From contig NZ_SLZZ01000003.1 in assembly GCF_004346165.1 (NCBI RefSeq), positions 1 through 64,000 of the forward strand: a DNA stretch of 64,000 nucleotides, read 5' to 3'. How positions within the stretch are numbered: position 1 is the stretch's first letter; the number at the start of each line of letters is the position of its first letter. The position numbers were made by a program, and so were the translations under genes. Below the pieces are notes generated by a model that was given only the letters and a program-made list of their open reading frames with translations, did no database searches and had not been told where the DNA came from. The stretch comes from Muricomes intestini. GTDB lineage: Bacteria > Bacillota > Clostridia > Lachnospirales > Lachnospiraceae. This document shows positions 33,709 through 42,111 of the stretch, piece after piece.

Positions 33709-35187
33709 TTATTTTTGAATAATTGTTTTAAACCTTTCATATGCCGCATTCCACTTTTCTTCATCCTGCGGAATGTATTCATATGTTTTTTCTGAATTTG
33801 CAATAATTTGTCTTGCCTCGGTCATATCCTTGATTTCTCCCAAGGACATAAACTGTATAGCTATATTACCAAGGGCTGTAGCCTCAACCGGCCCTGCCAT
33901 GACTTTGCGGCCCGCTGCACCGGCGGTCATCTGACACAACAGTCTGCTCTGAATGCCCCCGCCGATCATATGGATAATAGGATAATGCCTTCCCGTACAG
34001 CTTTCTATCTGCTCCAATGCATACCTGTACTTCAGTGCAAGGCTCTGATTGATACAGCACATAATTTCACCGATTGTCTCCGGAGCCTTCTGACCTGTCC
34101 TGCGGCAGAATTCACGGATACGCTCCGGTATGTTCCCAGCCGGTACAAACTCCGGCGCATCAGGATCTACAAAGCTCTGAAACGGTTCTGCCTTCATTGC
34201 CATCTTCTCCAGCTCCCCGAAAGAATATTCCTGTCCCCCCCGGATCCACTGTCTTCTGCTCTCCTGAGCAAGCCATAAGCCACTGATATTTTTCAGCAAT
34301 GTGGTCGTGTCACCATAGCCGCCCTCATTGCTTACATTGCACTCCAGGGATTTCTCCCCGATAATCGGAGCTTTCAATTCGGTTCCGAACAGGCTCCATG
34401 TCCCGCAGCTTATAAATATGAAATCTTTCTCACGGGTAGGTACAGCTGCCACAGCACTCTGTGTGTCATGACTTGCAACCGCAATTACCTTCGCCGGCTG
34501 TATACCCAGCTCTGCACAAATGTCATCACTTAAAGTTCCCACCACAGTACCGCTTGGCACAATCTCCGGGAAAATCCTCTCTGGAATCTCCAGCGCCTGT
34601 AAAACTCTATCAGACCAGACTTTATTCCTTGCATCCATGAGTTGTGTAGTGGTGGCCATTGTGTACTCAGCCTTCTGCTCACCTGTCAGAAAATAGTTAA
34701 ACAAATCCGGCGTCAGCAACAGCTTGTCCGCCCTCTCCAAAAGCCAGGGTCTCTTCTGAACCAGGGAATAAAGCTGGAATACTGTATTAAAGTTTTCAAA
34801 CTGATTTCCCGTCATATCATAAAGCTCATCCCTGGAAATCTTTTTAAATGCTTCTTCCTGCATTCCCACTGTTCTGTCGTCCCGATAGTGTACTGCATTC
34901 TCCAGCAGTACCCCGTGTTCATCCAAAAGGCCAAAGTCAACACCCCAGGTATCAATTCCAAGACTCTCAAAACCGCCTTTCTGCTTCGCCTTGACAATGC
35001 CCTGCTTTATCTCAAAGAACTGCCTTAATGTATCCCAGTACATGGCCCCACAGACGATAACCGGATCATTGGAAAAGCGGTATACTTCTTCCATACATAT
35101 TTTACCGTCCTCCAGGGTTCCTAAAATGGCACGGCCACTGGAAGCTCCAAAGTCAAATGCAAGCACCTGCTTCTTCGTATTATTCAC
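33709..35187 (-). CDS. FGGY carbohydrate kinase (L-fuculokinase/rhamnulokinase type)
   Basis: A 492-residue sugar kinase of the FGGY family. The N-terminal phosphate loop is [29 protein letters not shown] near residue 85 is typical of the rhamnulokinase branch. [15 protein letters not shown] is near 250, and the ATP-site [18 protein letters not shown] is near 410. With fucI and fucU next to it, L-fuculose is the probable substrate, although the closest motif similarity is to RhaB. The GTG at 35187 with AAAGGAGG upstream is the preferred start; an ATG at 35208 lacks a site. Confidence 0.88.
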   Translation of the reverse strand: MNNTKKQVLAFDFGASSGRAILGTLEDGKICMEEVYRFSNDPVIVCGAMYWDTLRQFFEIKQGIVKAKQKGGFESLGIDTWGVDFGLLDEHGVLLENAVHYRDDRTVGMQEEAFKKISRDELYDMTGNQFENFNTVFQLYSLVQKRPWLLERADKLLLTPDLFNYFLTGEQKAEYTMATTTQLMDARNKVWSDRVLQALEIPERIFPEIVPSGTVVGTLSDDICAELGIQPAKVIAVASHDTQSAVAAVPTREKDFIFISCGTWSLFGTELKAPIIGEKSLECNVSNEGGYGDTTTLLKNISGLWLAQESRRQWIRGGQEYSFGELEKMAMKAEPFQSFVDPDAPEFVPAGNIPERIREFCRRTGQKAPETIGEIMCCINQSLALKYRYALEQIESCTGRHYPIIHMIGGGIQSRLLCQMTAGAAGRKVMAGPVEATALGNIAIQFMSLGEIKDMTEARQIIANSEKTYEYIPQDEEKWNAAYERFKTIIQK

Positions 35188-35237
35188 TTGTCTTCCTCCT
35201 TTCTGCATAGTTTCTTACATTTTCTTATATTCTATCA

Positions 35238-35267
35238 TTGTTCCCCCAAAGATACTTGTGTTATAAT
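35238..35267 (+). promoter_or_regulatory. sigma-A promoter of the AraC regulator gene
   Basis: TTGTTC (35238-35243), 18 nt, TATAAT (35262-35267), about 38 nt before the start codon. AAAGGAG precedes the ATG at 35305. Confidence 0.65.
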
Positions 35268-35304
35268 GGTAAAAAATATAACAATATTCACATAAAGGAG
35301 ATTT

Positions 35305-36153
35305 ATGCAATACATCAATTACCGGGAAAGCTGGCAGCGTGGGACAGCAGACTTCCCATTAGAGTATCATCATATTTCCCCTACGCATCCACAGTATGTT
35401 ATGGCACTTCACTGGCATGTGGAGTTTGAAATCATCCGTATTATAAAAGGTTCGTTTCACTTGTTCATAGACGAACAAGAATTTAATGTCAAAGAGAATT
35501 CTTCTATCATTATTCCCGCCGGTGCCCTTCATGCCGGGACTCCTGATAACTGCACTTATGAGTGTGTCGTCTTCGACATGAATATGTTGATGAATAAAAA
35601 TGATTCCTGCTGCAAACTCATCCGCCAAATTATTGACCATGAGGTTGAGCCTATATATGTCTACCCAAAAACCTATAACGATATCCACCAGGCTGTCTGG
35701 TCCTTATTTGATGCCGTTTCCTCCAGAAAAAAAGGGTACCAGCTGGCTGTCCTCGGTGCCCTGTATCAGACAACAGGATTGATTTTTTCTAAAAACTACT
35801 ATAACCCTGTTCCTGAGAATCCTCCAAGGAACCACCGCCGTATTGTTCAGCTTAAAACTGCACTGGAATTTATAGAGTCTTCTTTTCACATGCAGCTTTC
35901 GCTAAAGGAGATGGCAGACAGTGTTCACATGTCTCCCAAATATTTTTGCCGCTTCTTTCAAGAAATGACCCACCGCACGCCTGTGGATTATCTGAATTAC
36001 TATCGGATTGAGCGTGCATGCTACCAACTTTTGACAACAGACCAGTCCATCACCGAAGTAGCCTATAATTCTGGTTTCAATGATCTGAGCTATTTTATAA
36101 AGACTTTTAAAAAATATAAAGGAATCACTCCAAAACAATATCTTAAATCCTAA
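35305..36153 (+). CDS. AraC-family transcriptional regulator, probably of fucose utilisation
   Basis: A 282-residue regulator. The N-terminal cupin has MALHWHVEFEIIRIIKG and SIIIPAGALHAGTP, metal/sugar-pocket residues of the AraC_binding fold. The C-terminal double HTH has LSLKEMADSVHMSPKYFCRF and SITEVAYNSGFNDLSYFIKT, ending in the signature YKGITPKQYL. It is divergent from the fucK-fucI-fucU operon and most likely activates it with fucose or fuculose as signal. The downstream terminator also closes the opposing ABC operon. Confidence 0.9.
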   Translation: MQYINYRESWQRGTADFPLEYHHISPTHPQYVMALHWHVEFEIIRIIKGSFHLFIDEQEFNVKENSSIIIPAGALHAGTPDNCTYECVVFDMNMLMNKNDSCCKLIRQIIDHEVEPIYVYPKTYNDIHQAVWSLFDAVSSRKKGYQLAVLGALYQTTGLIFSKNYYNPVPENPPRNHRRIVQLKTALEFIESSFHMQLSLKEMADSVHMSPKYFCRFFQEMTHRTPVDYLNYYRIERACYQLLTTDQSITEVAYNSGFNDLSYFIKTFKKYKGITPKQYLKS

Positions 36154-36186
36154 TGCTTAAAGAAATAGTTTTTCTAATTAAGAAAA

Positions 36187-36210
36187 GGAGAGCCTTAAAA
36201 AGCTCCCCTC
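36187..36210. terminator. bidirectional terminator between AraC gene and sugar ABC operon
   Basis: AGGAGAGC pairs with GCTCCCCT (one mismatch) around a CTTAAAAA loop. CTCTTTTTTAG follows on the plus strand and CTTTTCTTAATT on the minus strand. Confidence 0.7.
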
Positions 36211-36231
36211 ATCTCTTTTTTAGTATTGGAT

Positions 36232-37350
36232 TTAGTCATACAGGTTCTGTGCGATTTCCTCATCGTCCATGTTGTCTGCTGTAAACCACTGGCAGCCTGT
36301 ATCAACATCTGATACATCCTCACCCTTGGCAGCTTTCACACAAAGGTCAACAACTGTCTCACCCATCTTTACAGGAGCCTGTGTGATAGCACCGATAAAC
36401 TCACCTGTCTTAACTGCATTCTTAATAACTTCACCGGAGTCAAATGCAATACCAATAACCTGATCATCACCTGAGCCAAACTTATTCAGGTTCTCATTGC
36501 CTGTCACCATAGCCTCGCCGGAGTGCTGGTTAGAGCCATAGATAGCAATGGTATCCTTTTTGTTGAGCAATGTCTGGCAGTCCAGAGAAGAAAGTTCAGA
36601 CGTCACCTGTGCAGGTACTGCTACATCAATGATTACATCGGCACCATCTGTTTTCTCTACTTTAGCATCAGAAACATACTTATCATTTCCTTCAATAGAA
36701 ACTGTCTTTCCGTCAGCATCACACAGTTCTGCAATCTTGTCGATAAATCCAAGTCCACGGTTGATAATAGATTCAGATGTTGCATCCTGAGCCATAACAC
36801 CGATTCTTACTGGACCTGATGCCTTTGCAATTCTATCCTTGAGAGCTGCCTTATAGCCTTCTTCTGCTGCTAGTTCGCCTGCATTATAGTTATCTGTAGA
36901 AGCATTTGCTACAATCGCACCCTCCGGAGCTCCCGGAACACCGGAGTCAAATCCAACGATTGGAATATTGGATGACTGTGCCTGAGAAATTGCATCCATA
37001 CAAGCCTCTGTATCAAGAGCTGCCAGTGCGATCGCATCTGGCTGTGCATTGATTGCACTCTGGAGCATCTGTACCTGGTCAGCAATATCAGACTCCGAGT
37101 TCGGCCCTACAAAATTAATCTTAACACCCAGTTCATCTGCTTTTTGTGTGGATCCCTTGAGAACTGCCTGCCAATACTGGTGCTGGAAACCTTTTGATAC
37201 AATTTCAATACTTAGGTCCTCTTTAGCCTTTGATGAGGAATCATCTCCTCCTTTATCGGATGCGGAGCTGTCTCCCTTTGAGCCGCAGCCGATTACCATG
37301 GTTCCAATCATTGCAGCGCATAATAATGCGCTAATTACTTTTTTCTTCAT
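36232..37350 (-). CDS. sugar ABC transporter substrate-binding lipoprotein (CUT2, RbsB-like)
   Basis: A 372-residue periplasmic-binding-protein-type lipoprotein. The signal peptide MKKKVISALLCAAMIGTMV leads to the lipobox VIGC and a Ser/Asp-rich linker. The Peripla_BP_4 fold has ADELGVKINFVGPNSESDIA near residue 80, IPIVGFDSGVPGAPEGAIVA near 145, and VIGIAFDSGEVIKNAVKTGE near 310. The ATG at 37350 with GGGAGG is chosen; the longer frame to 37455 spoils the signal peptide. It is last in an operon of permease, ATPase, permease and binding protein, an unusual position for this gene. Likely ligand is a pentose, hexose or deoxysugar. Confidence 0.9.
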   Translation of the reverse strand: MKKKVISALLCAAMIGTMVIGCGSKGDSSASDKGGDDSSSKAKEDLSIEIVSKGFQHQYWQAVLKGSTQKADELGVKINFVGPNSESDIADQVQMLQSAINAQPDAIALAALDTEACMDAISQAQSSNIPIVGFDSGVPGAPEGAIVANASTDNYNAGELAAEEGYKAALKDRIAKASGPVRIGVMAQDATSESIINRGLGFIDKIAELCDADGKTVSIEGNDKYVSDAKVEKTDGADVIIDVAVPAQVTSELSSLDCQTLLNKKDTIAIYGSNQHSGEAMVTGNENLNKFGSGDDQVIGIAFDSGEVIKNAVKTGEFIGAITQAPVKMGETVVDLCVKAAKGEDVSDVDTGCQWFTADNMDDEEIAQNLYD

Positions 37351-37447
37351 TTCTTTTCCTCCCTTGGAATTAGAATTTTTATTAAAACCGCCGCTTTGGG
37401 CGAATTTAATATCAAGTTGTTCGAAACATTCATAAGCTTCCCGCACG

Positions 37448-38452
37448 TTAAGCACGTTTACTGTTTTTTAATACGTCAATCAGTACTGCTATAATAAGTA
37501 CAAGACCTGTGATGATCTGCTGCCAATTTGCCTGCAGTCCTATGAACGGCAGACCGGTCTTTAAAAGTGACATAACGAATACACCGAGCAGAGTTCCTGC
37601 AATCGTACCATAACCGCCAGTCATAGAGGTTCCGCCGATGATTGCTCCCGCAATGGCATCCAGCTCAAGACCTGCGCCTGTACCGGGTGCAACTGCCTGA
37701 AAAGTAGCTGCGTATGCAATACCTGCAATCCCTGTAAAGAGACCGGAAATAATATATGCCAGTGACTGCCATTTCACAACATTGATACCGGAGAGTCTGG
37801 TTGCTTCCTTGTTGCTCCCTATAGCGATAATGTAGCGTCCCGGTCTTGACCTGTTCAGGAATGTAGACATAATAATGACAACTAAAATTACAATTATAAA
37901 TCCCAGCGGAAACTTTACATTTCCTATGGTTAATTTAAAGATGCTTCTAAACCAGCCCTGGGGAACGCTTGCAGCAGGCCATGTGATACTCATTCCGCCT
38001 GTCAGAATGGAGCCAAGCCCCCTTGCCACCATCATAGTGCCCAGCGTCCCGATAAACGGGGGCAGATCCAACACTGCAATCAACAGGGCATTAAACAATC
38101 CAAACAAAAGTCCCAATACTATAGATGCCAGCATACCCACTATAACCGGCATTCCCTGATGTGTGATCAAATATCCTCCCACCAGGCCGCTGGCAATCAT
38201 GCCTGTTCCTATGGAAAGGTCTACTCCTCCGGTAATCAGTGCAAACGTAACACCAATTGCCATAAAACTGATATAATATGAATAGTCAAAAATGCTGACA
38301 ACTGTGGCATACTTGCGGAATGACGGACTCATAATACTAAAGAGAAGAGCCAGCAGGATAATAACCAGGACTACTACTATTTTCTGGGTTCCTATTGCTC
38401 TTACCAATGGATTATTGGTAAACACATTCCCCTTTTTCTCGTTCTTTCCCAT
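37448..38452 (-). CDS. sugar ABC transporter permease (CUT2, RbsC-like), second in operon
   Basis: A 334-residue membrane protein with the CUT2 blocks FMAIGVTFALITGGVDLSIG near residue 65, DLPPFIGTLGTMMVARGLGS near 130, and AIGSNKEATRLSGINVVKWQ near 215 (coupling region). GAIIGGTSMTGGYGTIAGT follows near 265. It lies 14 nt after the ATPase gene. A second, clearly different permease (39997-40983) belongs to the same operon, so the channel may be a heterodimer rather than the usual homodimer. Confidence 0.92.
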   Translation of the reverse strand: MGKNEKKGNVFTNNPLVRAIGTQKIVVVLVIILLALLFSIMSPSFRKYATVVSIFDYSYYISFMAIGVTFALITGGVDLSIGTGMIASGLVGGYLITHQGMPVIVGMLASIVLGLLFGLFNALLIAVLDLPPFIGTLGTMMVARGLGSILTGGMSITWPAASVPQGWFRSIFKLTIGNVKFPLGFIIVILVVIIMSTFLNRSRPGRYIIAIGSNKEATRLSGINVVKWQSLAYIISGLFTGIAGIAYAATFQAVAPGTGAGLELDAIAGAIIGGTSMTGGYGTIAGTLLGVFVMSLLKTGLPFIGLQANWQQIITGLVLIIAVLIDVLKNSKRA

Positions 38453-38466
38453 TTTCTCATCTCCTC

Positions 38467-39960
38467 CTAATTTCTCAGTGTCGCAGCATGCATAATGTTT
38501 TCCTGAGTTGCCTCTGAAATAGACATCTCACCGGTCTTCTTGCCTTCACACATAACTACGATGCGGTCACTCATCCTAAGAATCTCTGACATTTCAGAGG
38601 AAATCATAATAATTGACTTTCCTTCCGCTACCAGTTCGTTCATCAGGTGATAAATCTCACTCTTTGCTCCGACATCAATCCCTCTGGTAGGTTCATCAAA
38701 TATCAGAATATCACAGTCCCTTACCAGCCATTTTGCGATAACCACTTTCTGCTGGTTACCACCTGAGAGATTTACAACCAGCTGATCTACAGAAGGCGTC
38801 TTGGTGCTTAGGGACTCTACATACTTCTTAGCAACCTCAGCTTCTTTTTTCTTGTTTATGAAAATCCCATTCATATAATTGTCCAGAGAAGCCATAGTAG
38901 AATTCTCTGCAACCGACTTCTGCACAACTATACCAAACTGTTTTCTGTCTTCTGACAGATATCCGATACCGTGTTTAACGGCATCCATCGGGTTTTTAAT
39001 GTCAACCTTTTTCCCATTGACATAGATATCCCCGCTTTCCTTGGGATCCGCGCCAAACAGCGCTCTTGCCGTCTCAGTGCGCCCTGCACCCATCAGGCCT
39101 GAAAAGCCCAGGATTTCTCCCTTGTGCAGCTCGAAACTGACATCCTGCACCATCTTCCCTGCATTCAAATTCTCTACTTTTAGAATGACCGGCGCATCCG
39201 GTGCAACATTGCTCTTAGTCTTTGGCTCCTCATAAATAACACGTCCTACCATCATATTGATGATATCGTCTTTTGTAGAGTCCTCCGTAATCAGAGTTCC
39301 TACATAACCGCCGTCCCTCATGACGGTTACACGGTCTGTAATTACTTTAATTTCATCCATCCTATGAGAAATGTACACAATACCCAATTGCTTTTCTCTC
39401 AAGTCGCGGATAATCTTGAACAATTCATCAATCTCAGCCTCTGTCAAAGCGGCAGAGGGCTCATCAAAAATTATAACCTTTGCGTCATGTGAAATAGCCT
39501 TTGCAATTTCACACATCTGCTGTTTGCCGACCGTCAGCTTACCCATCTTCTCAGTTGGATCAATATCAATGTTCAGCTTATGGAACAGCTTCTTTGCTTC
39601 TTCATTCATTTTTTTATCATTAATAAGCTTACCTGACATCATCTCCCGGCCGATAAAAATATTCTGCGCTACCGTAAGGTGGTTCAGCATGTTCAGTTCC
39701 TGATGTACAATCACGATACCTGCTGCCTGGGCCTCTCTCGGATTGGCAAATTCTACCTCTTTTCCCTCATAGGTTATGGTTCCCTCATCTTTTGTATAAA
39801 TTCCTGTTAAAACTTTCATAAGTGTAGACTTTCCGGCTCCGTTCTCTCCCATCAGGGCATGGACCTCACCTTTTCTCACTTCCAGATTCACATGGTCGAG
39901 TGCATGTACTCCGGGGAAAGACTTATCAATACCATTCATTGTTAAAATTACTTCTCCCAC
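38467..39960 (-). CDS. sugar ABC transporter ATPase (CUT2, RbsA/MglA-like)
   Basis: A 497-residue protein with two ATP-binding halves. Half 1 has Walker A GENGAGKSTLMKVL near residue 38, TVGKQQMCEIAKAIS and Walker B VIIFDEPSAALTEAEID near 160. Half 2 has GLMGAGRTETARALFGADP, the signature LSGGNQQKVVIAKWL near 395 and DILIFDEPTRGIDVGAK near 415. No unusual tail. It sits between two permease genes and energises import. Confidence 0.95.
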   Translation of the reverse strand: MGEVILTMNGIDKSFPGVHALDHVNLEVRKGEVHALMGENGAGKSTLMKVLTGIYTKDEGTITYEGKEVEFANPREAQAAGIVIVHQELNMLNHLTVAQNIFIGREMMSGKLINDKKMNEEAKKLFHKLNIDIDPTEKMGKLTVGKQQMCEIAKAISHDAKVIIFDEPSAALTEAEIDELFKIIRDLREKQLGIVYISHRMDEIKVITDRVTVMRDGGYVGTLITEDSTKDDIINMMVGRVIYEEPKTKSNVAPDAPVILKVENLNAGKMVQDVSFELHKGEILGFSGLMGAGRTETARALFGADPKESGDIYVNGKKVDIKNPMDAVKHGIGYLSEDRKQFGIVVQKSVAENSTMASLDNYMNGIFINKKKEAEVAKKYVESLSTKTPSVDQLVVNLSGGNQQKVVIAKWLVRDCDILIFDEPTRGIDVGAKSEIYHLMNELVAEGKSIIMISSEMSEILRMSDRIVVMCEGKKTGEMSISEATQENIMHAATLRN

Positions 39961-39996
39961 GTTCTCACCTTCCTATTCTTTATATTCCAAATCTGA

Positions 39997-40983
39997 TTAG
40001 TTCTTTCTCTTACGGCTGCGGACGTCGGCATATACTGCTGCAAGCACAATCAGTCCGGTAATCACGTACTGCCAGTCTTTCTGGAATCCCATAGCAAGGA
40101 TGCCTTCCTGCAGAAGAGCAATAATCATAACCCCAATAACTGTACCGCTGATTGAAGCAACGCCTCCTGCCATTGAGGTTCCTCCCATAACACAACCGGC
40201 AATCGCATCATTGTTGAATGTATCCCCAAGTCCCGGCTGTACAGTTGTATAGGCGCCTACATAAACGATAGAAGCAACACCTGCCAGAGTTCCACAGATA
40301 ACATATGCCAGCATCTCCCACTTTTTCACGTTGACACCAGAAAGACGGACAGCTTCTTTATTGCTTCCCAGACATAAGATATATCTTCCGATTTTTGTTT
40401 TATTCAGAATAATTGCACAGATTACTGCGACAACCAACAGGAAAATCAGACCCGTAGGGATCTGGGTGCCACTGCCCGTCATGACCTTGACCAGCACTCT
40501 GAATCCGCCGTTTTCCTGGCTGGACTGAGGCCAGCTTACAGACTGGGTCTTTGTGAATGCAGAGCCCACGCCCTTTGCAAGCATCATACTTGCCATAGAG
40601 GTAATAAAAGAAGGCATGTTCCAGTAAGCAACCAAATATCCGTTTATAACGCCAAATACCGTGCCGACCAAAATTGAAATAATCAGACATACTGCAAGCG
40701 GAACCCCTGACTTTGTAAGCAAGGACCCACTAATCAAAGCAGCACAGAACATAACCGGCCCGATAGAAAAATCAATTCCTCCTGTTGCAATAACAAATGT
40801 AACTCCCAATGCAAGGAATCCTAAAAAGTAAGCATAATTCAATGCACTCAGGATTCTGTTGTAGCTAAGAAATGTCGGGCTTAGAATAGCGAATACTATG
40901 TACATCAGTATGAGTACACAGAATAGGACAACTCTGTTAAAACCAACTTTTTTAACCAGTGCGTTATTTTTAATCTTTTCCAC
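39997..40983 (-). CDS. sugar ABC transporter permease (CUT2, RbsC-like), first in operon
   Basis: A 328-residue membrane protein with FLALGVTFVIATGGIDFSIG near residue 60, NMPSFITSMASMMLAKGVGS near 120, and CLGSNKEAVRLSGVNVKKWE near 205. GCVMGGTSMAGGVASISGT follows. The GTG at 40983, eight bases after GGAGG, is the chosen start; an upstream ATG at 41034 has no ribosome site. It is the first gene after a candidate promoter and after the terminator of the sensor operon. Its sequence is distinct from the permease at 37448-38452. Confidence 0.9.
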   Translation of the reverse strand: MEKIKNNALVKKVGFNRVVLFCVLILMYIVFAILSPTFLSYNRILSALNYAYFLGFLALGVTFVIATGGIDFSIGPVMFCAALISGSLLTKSGVPLAVCLIISILVGTVFGVINGYLVAYWNMPSFITSMASMMLAKGVGSAFTKTQSVSWPQSSQENGGFRVLVKVMTGSGTQIPTGLIFLLVVAVICAIILNKTKIGRYILCLGSNKEAVRLSGVNVKKWEMLAYVICGTLAGVASIVYVGAYTTVQPGLGDTFNNDAIAGCVMGGTSMAGGVASISGTVIGVMIIALLQEGILAMGFQKDWQYVITGLIVLAAVYADVRSRKRKN

Positions 40984-41006
40984 TTCCCATTCCTCCAATT
41001 CTAAAG

Positions 41007-41034
41007 TGTATAACACCTTTCTCACGCATATCAA
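41007..41034 (-). promoter_or_regulatory. candidate promoter of the CUT2 transporter operon
   Basis: Minus strand: TTGATA (41034-41029), 16 nt, TATACA (41012-41007). It lies just after the terminator of the three-component sensor operon. The match is moderate, which would suit activation by the neighbouring response regulator. Confidence 0.5.
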
Positions 41035-41094
41035 TAATATACTACTTCCGTTTTTTTTGAAATTGAAAATCTTACTGAAAAAGGTTAAAAAATT

Positions 41095-41119
41095 ACAGCA
41101 GTAAATTTTTTACTGCTGT
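41095..41119 (-). terminator. terminator of the three-component sensor operon
   Basis: ACAGCAGTAAA and TTTACTGCTGT form a perfect 11-bp stem with a 3-nt loop, followed on the minus strand by AATTTTTTAA. It overlaps the last codons of the sensor binding protein. Confidence 0.85.
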
Positions 41120-42111
41120 CCTGTAAATGGATAGAGAAGCCTTTGGTTTTCTTCCTCGTACATATTTTCCCTTGTTATCATCTTACAGCCGGAATCCAGG
41201 CTCTTCTCTACAGGCTGCCCCTCCAGGATATTCACTGTCTGCTGTACGCCAAGATATCCCATATTAAAGGGCTTTTGTATAATAATCCCCTGAAACACTC
41301 CTGCCTCCAGCATCTGGATCTCTTCAATGGAATTATCAAAGCCTACAACCTTAACCTTACCGGCCAGGCCTAAATCCCCTATTGCCCTGGCTGCCCCCAC
41401 CGCAGAGTATTCATTTGTCCCCATGATGACCTTTAGCTTCGGATGTTTTTTCAGCATATCTTCTGTCAGGGCGTATGCCTTATCATAGGAAGAGCCGTTG
41501 AATACAATATCCACAACCTGGTCCTCATATTGCCCCAGTCCTTCCCTCATTCCCTTCTCCCGCTCTATAGCCGTAGACGCACCTTTGACATGTGCCACGA
41601 TCCCAATTTCCGCATCTTTTGTTAGGAGTGATTTTGTAAATTCACCCAGTTCTCTCCCGGCCAGATAATTATCTGTCGCAACGGTTGCTTCAGCAATATC
41701 CCTGTCTATTATAGAATCAATCAATATAAGCTTAATGCCACTATCCACAACATCCTGAAGGGCATCTGAGGTCCCGGAATAGCTGCCGGGTGCAACTATG
41801 ATGGCATCTGGCTTTTTTCGAATGCTTTCTTCGATATACCGGATCTGCCCTTTCACATCTTCCTCGGAATTTGCCCCCATGACCTCCAGGTCTACATTGA
41901 ATTCCTCCGCTCCAAGCTCGGCTCCCGCCGTCAATGAGGACCAAAATCCGTTTGTACTGTCGATGATTTTTGGTATGAGAATTATTTTATACACTTTCTT
42001 CTCTTGGTTTTGTGGATTCAACAGAACTAATGCAGTCAGGAAAACTACAGCAACTATTCCTGAAATAAGCACTCCGGTTCTTATTTCTTTATTCATCCTT
42101 TTTTTCATCAT
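41110..42111 (-). CDS. membrane-anchored sugar-binding sensor protein (periplasmic-binding-protein fold)
   Basis: A 333-residue protein. One N-terminal membrane helix (TGVLISGIVAVVFLTALVLL) with no lipobox is followed by a Peripla_BP_4 domain, with IPKIIDSTNGFWSSLTAGAE near residue 50, EATVATDNYLAGRELGEF near 145, and KVKVVGFDNSIEEIQMLEAG near 255. Its gene overlaps the end of the histidine kinase gene by 23 nt. It is therefore more likely the ligand-sensing part of the two-component system than the binding protein of the transporter, which has its own at 36232-37350. XylFII-LytS systems of clostridia are a described parallel. The exact start among clustered ATGs (42108, 42111, 42123) is uncertain. 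Confidence 0.85.
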   Translation of the reverse strand: MMKKRMNKEIRTGVLISGIVAVVFLTALVLLNPQNQEKKVYKIILIPKIIDSTNGFWSSLTAGAELGAEEFNVDLEVMGANSEEDVKGQIRYIEESIRKKPDAIIVAPGSYSGTSDALQDVVDSGIKLILIDSIIDRDIAEATVATDNYLAGRELGEFTKSLLTKDAEIGIVAHVKGASTAIEREKGMREGLGQYEDQVVDIVFNGSSYDKAYALTEDMLKKHPKLKVIMGTNEYSAVGAARAIGDLGLAGKVKVVGFDNSIEEIQMLEAGVFQGIIIQKPFNMGYLGVQQTVNILEGQPVEKSLDSGCKMITRENMYEEENQRLLYPFTGQQ

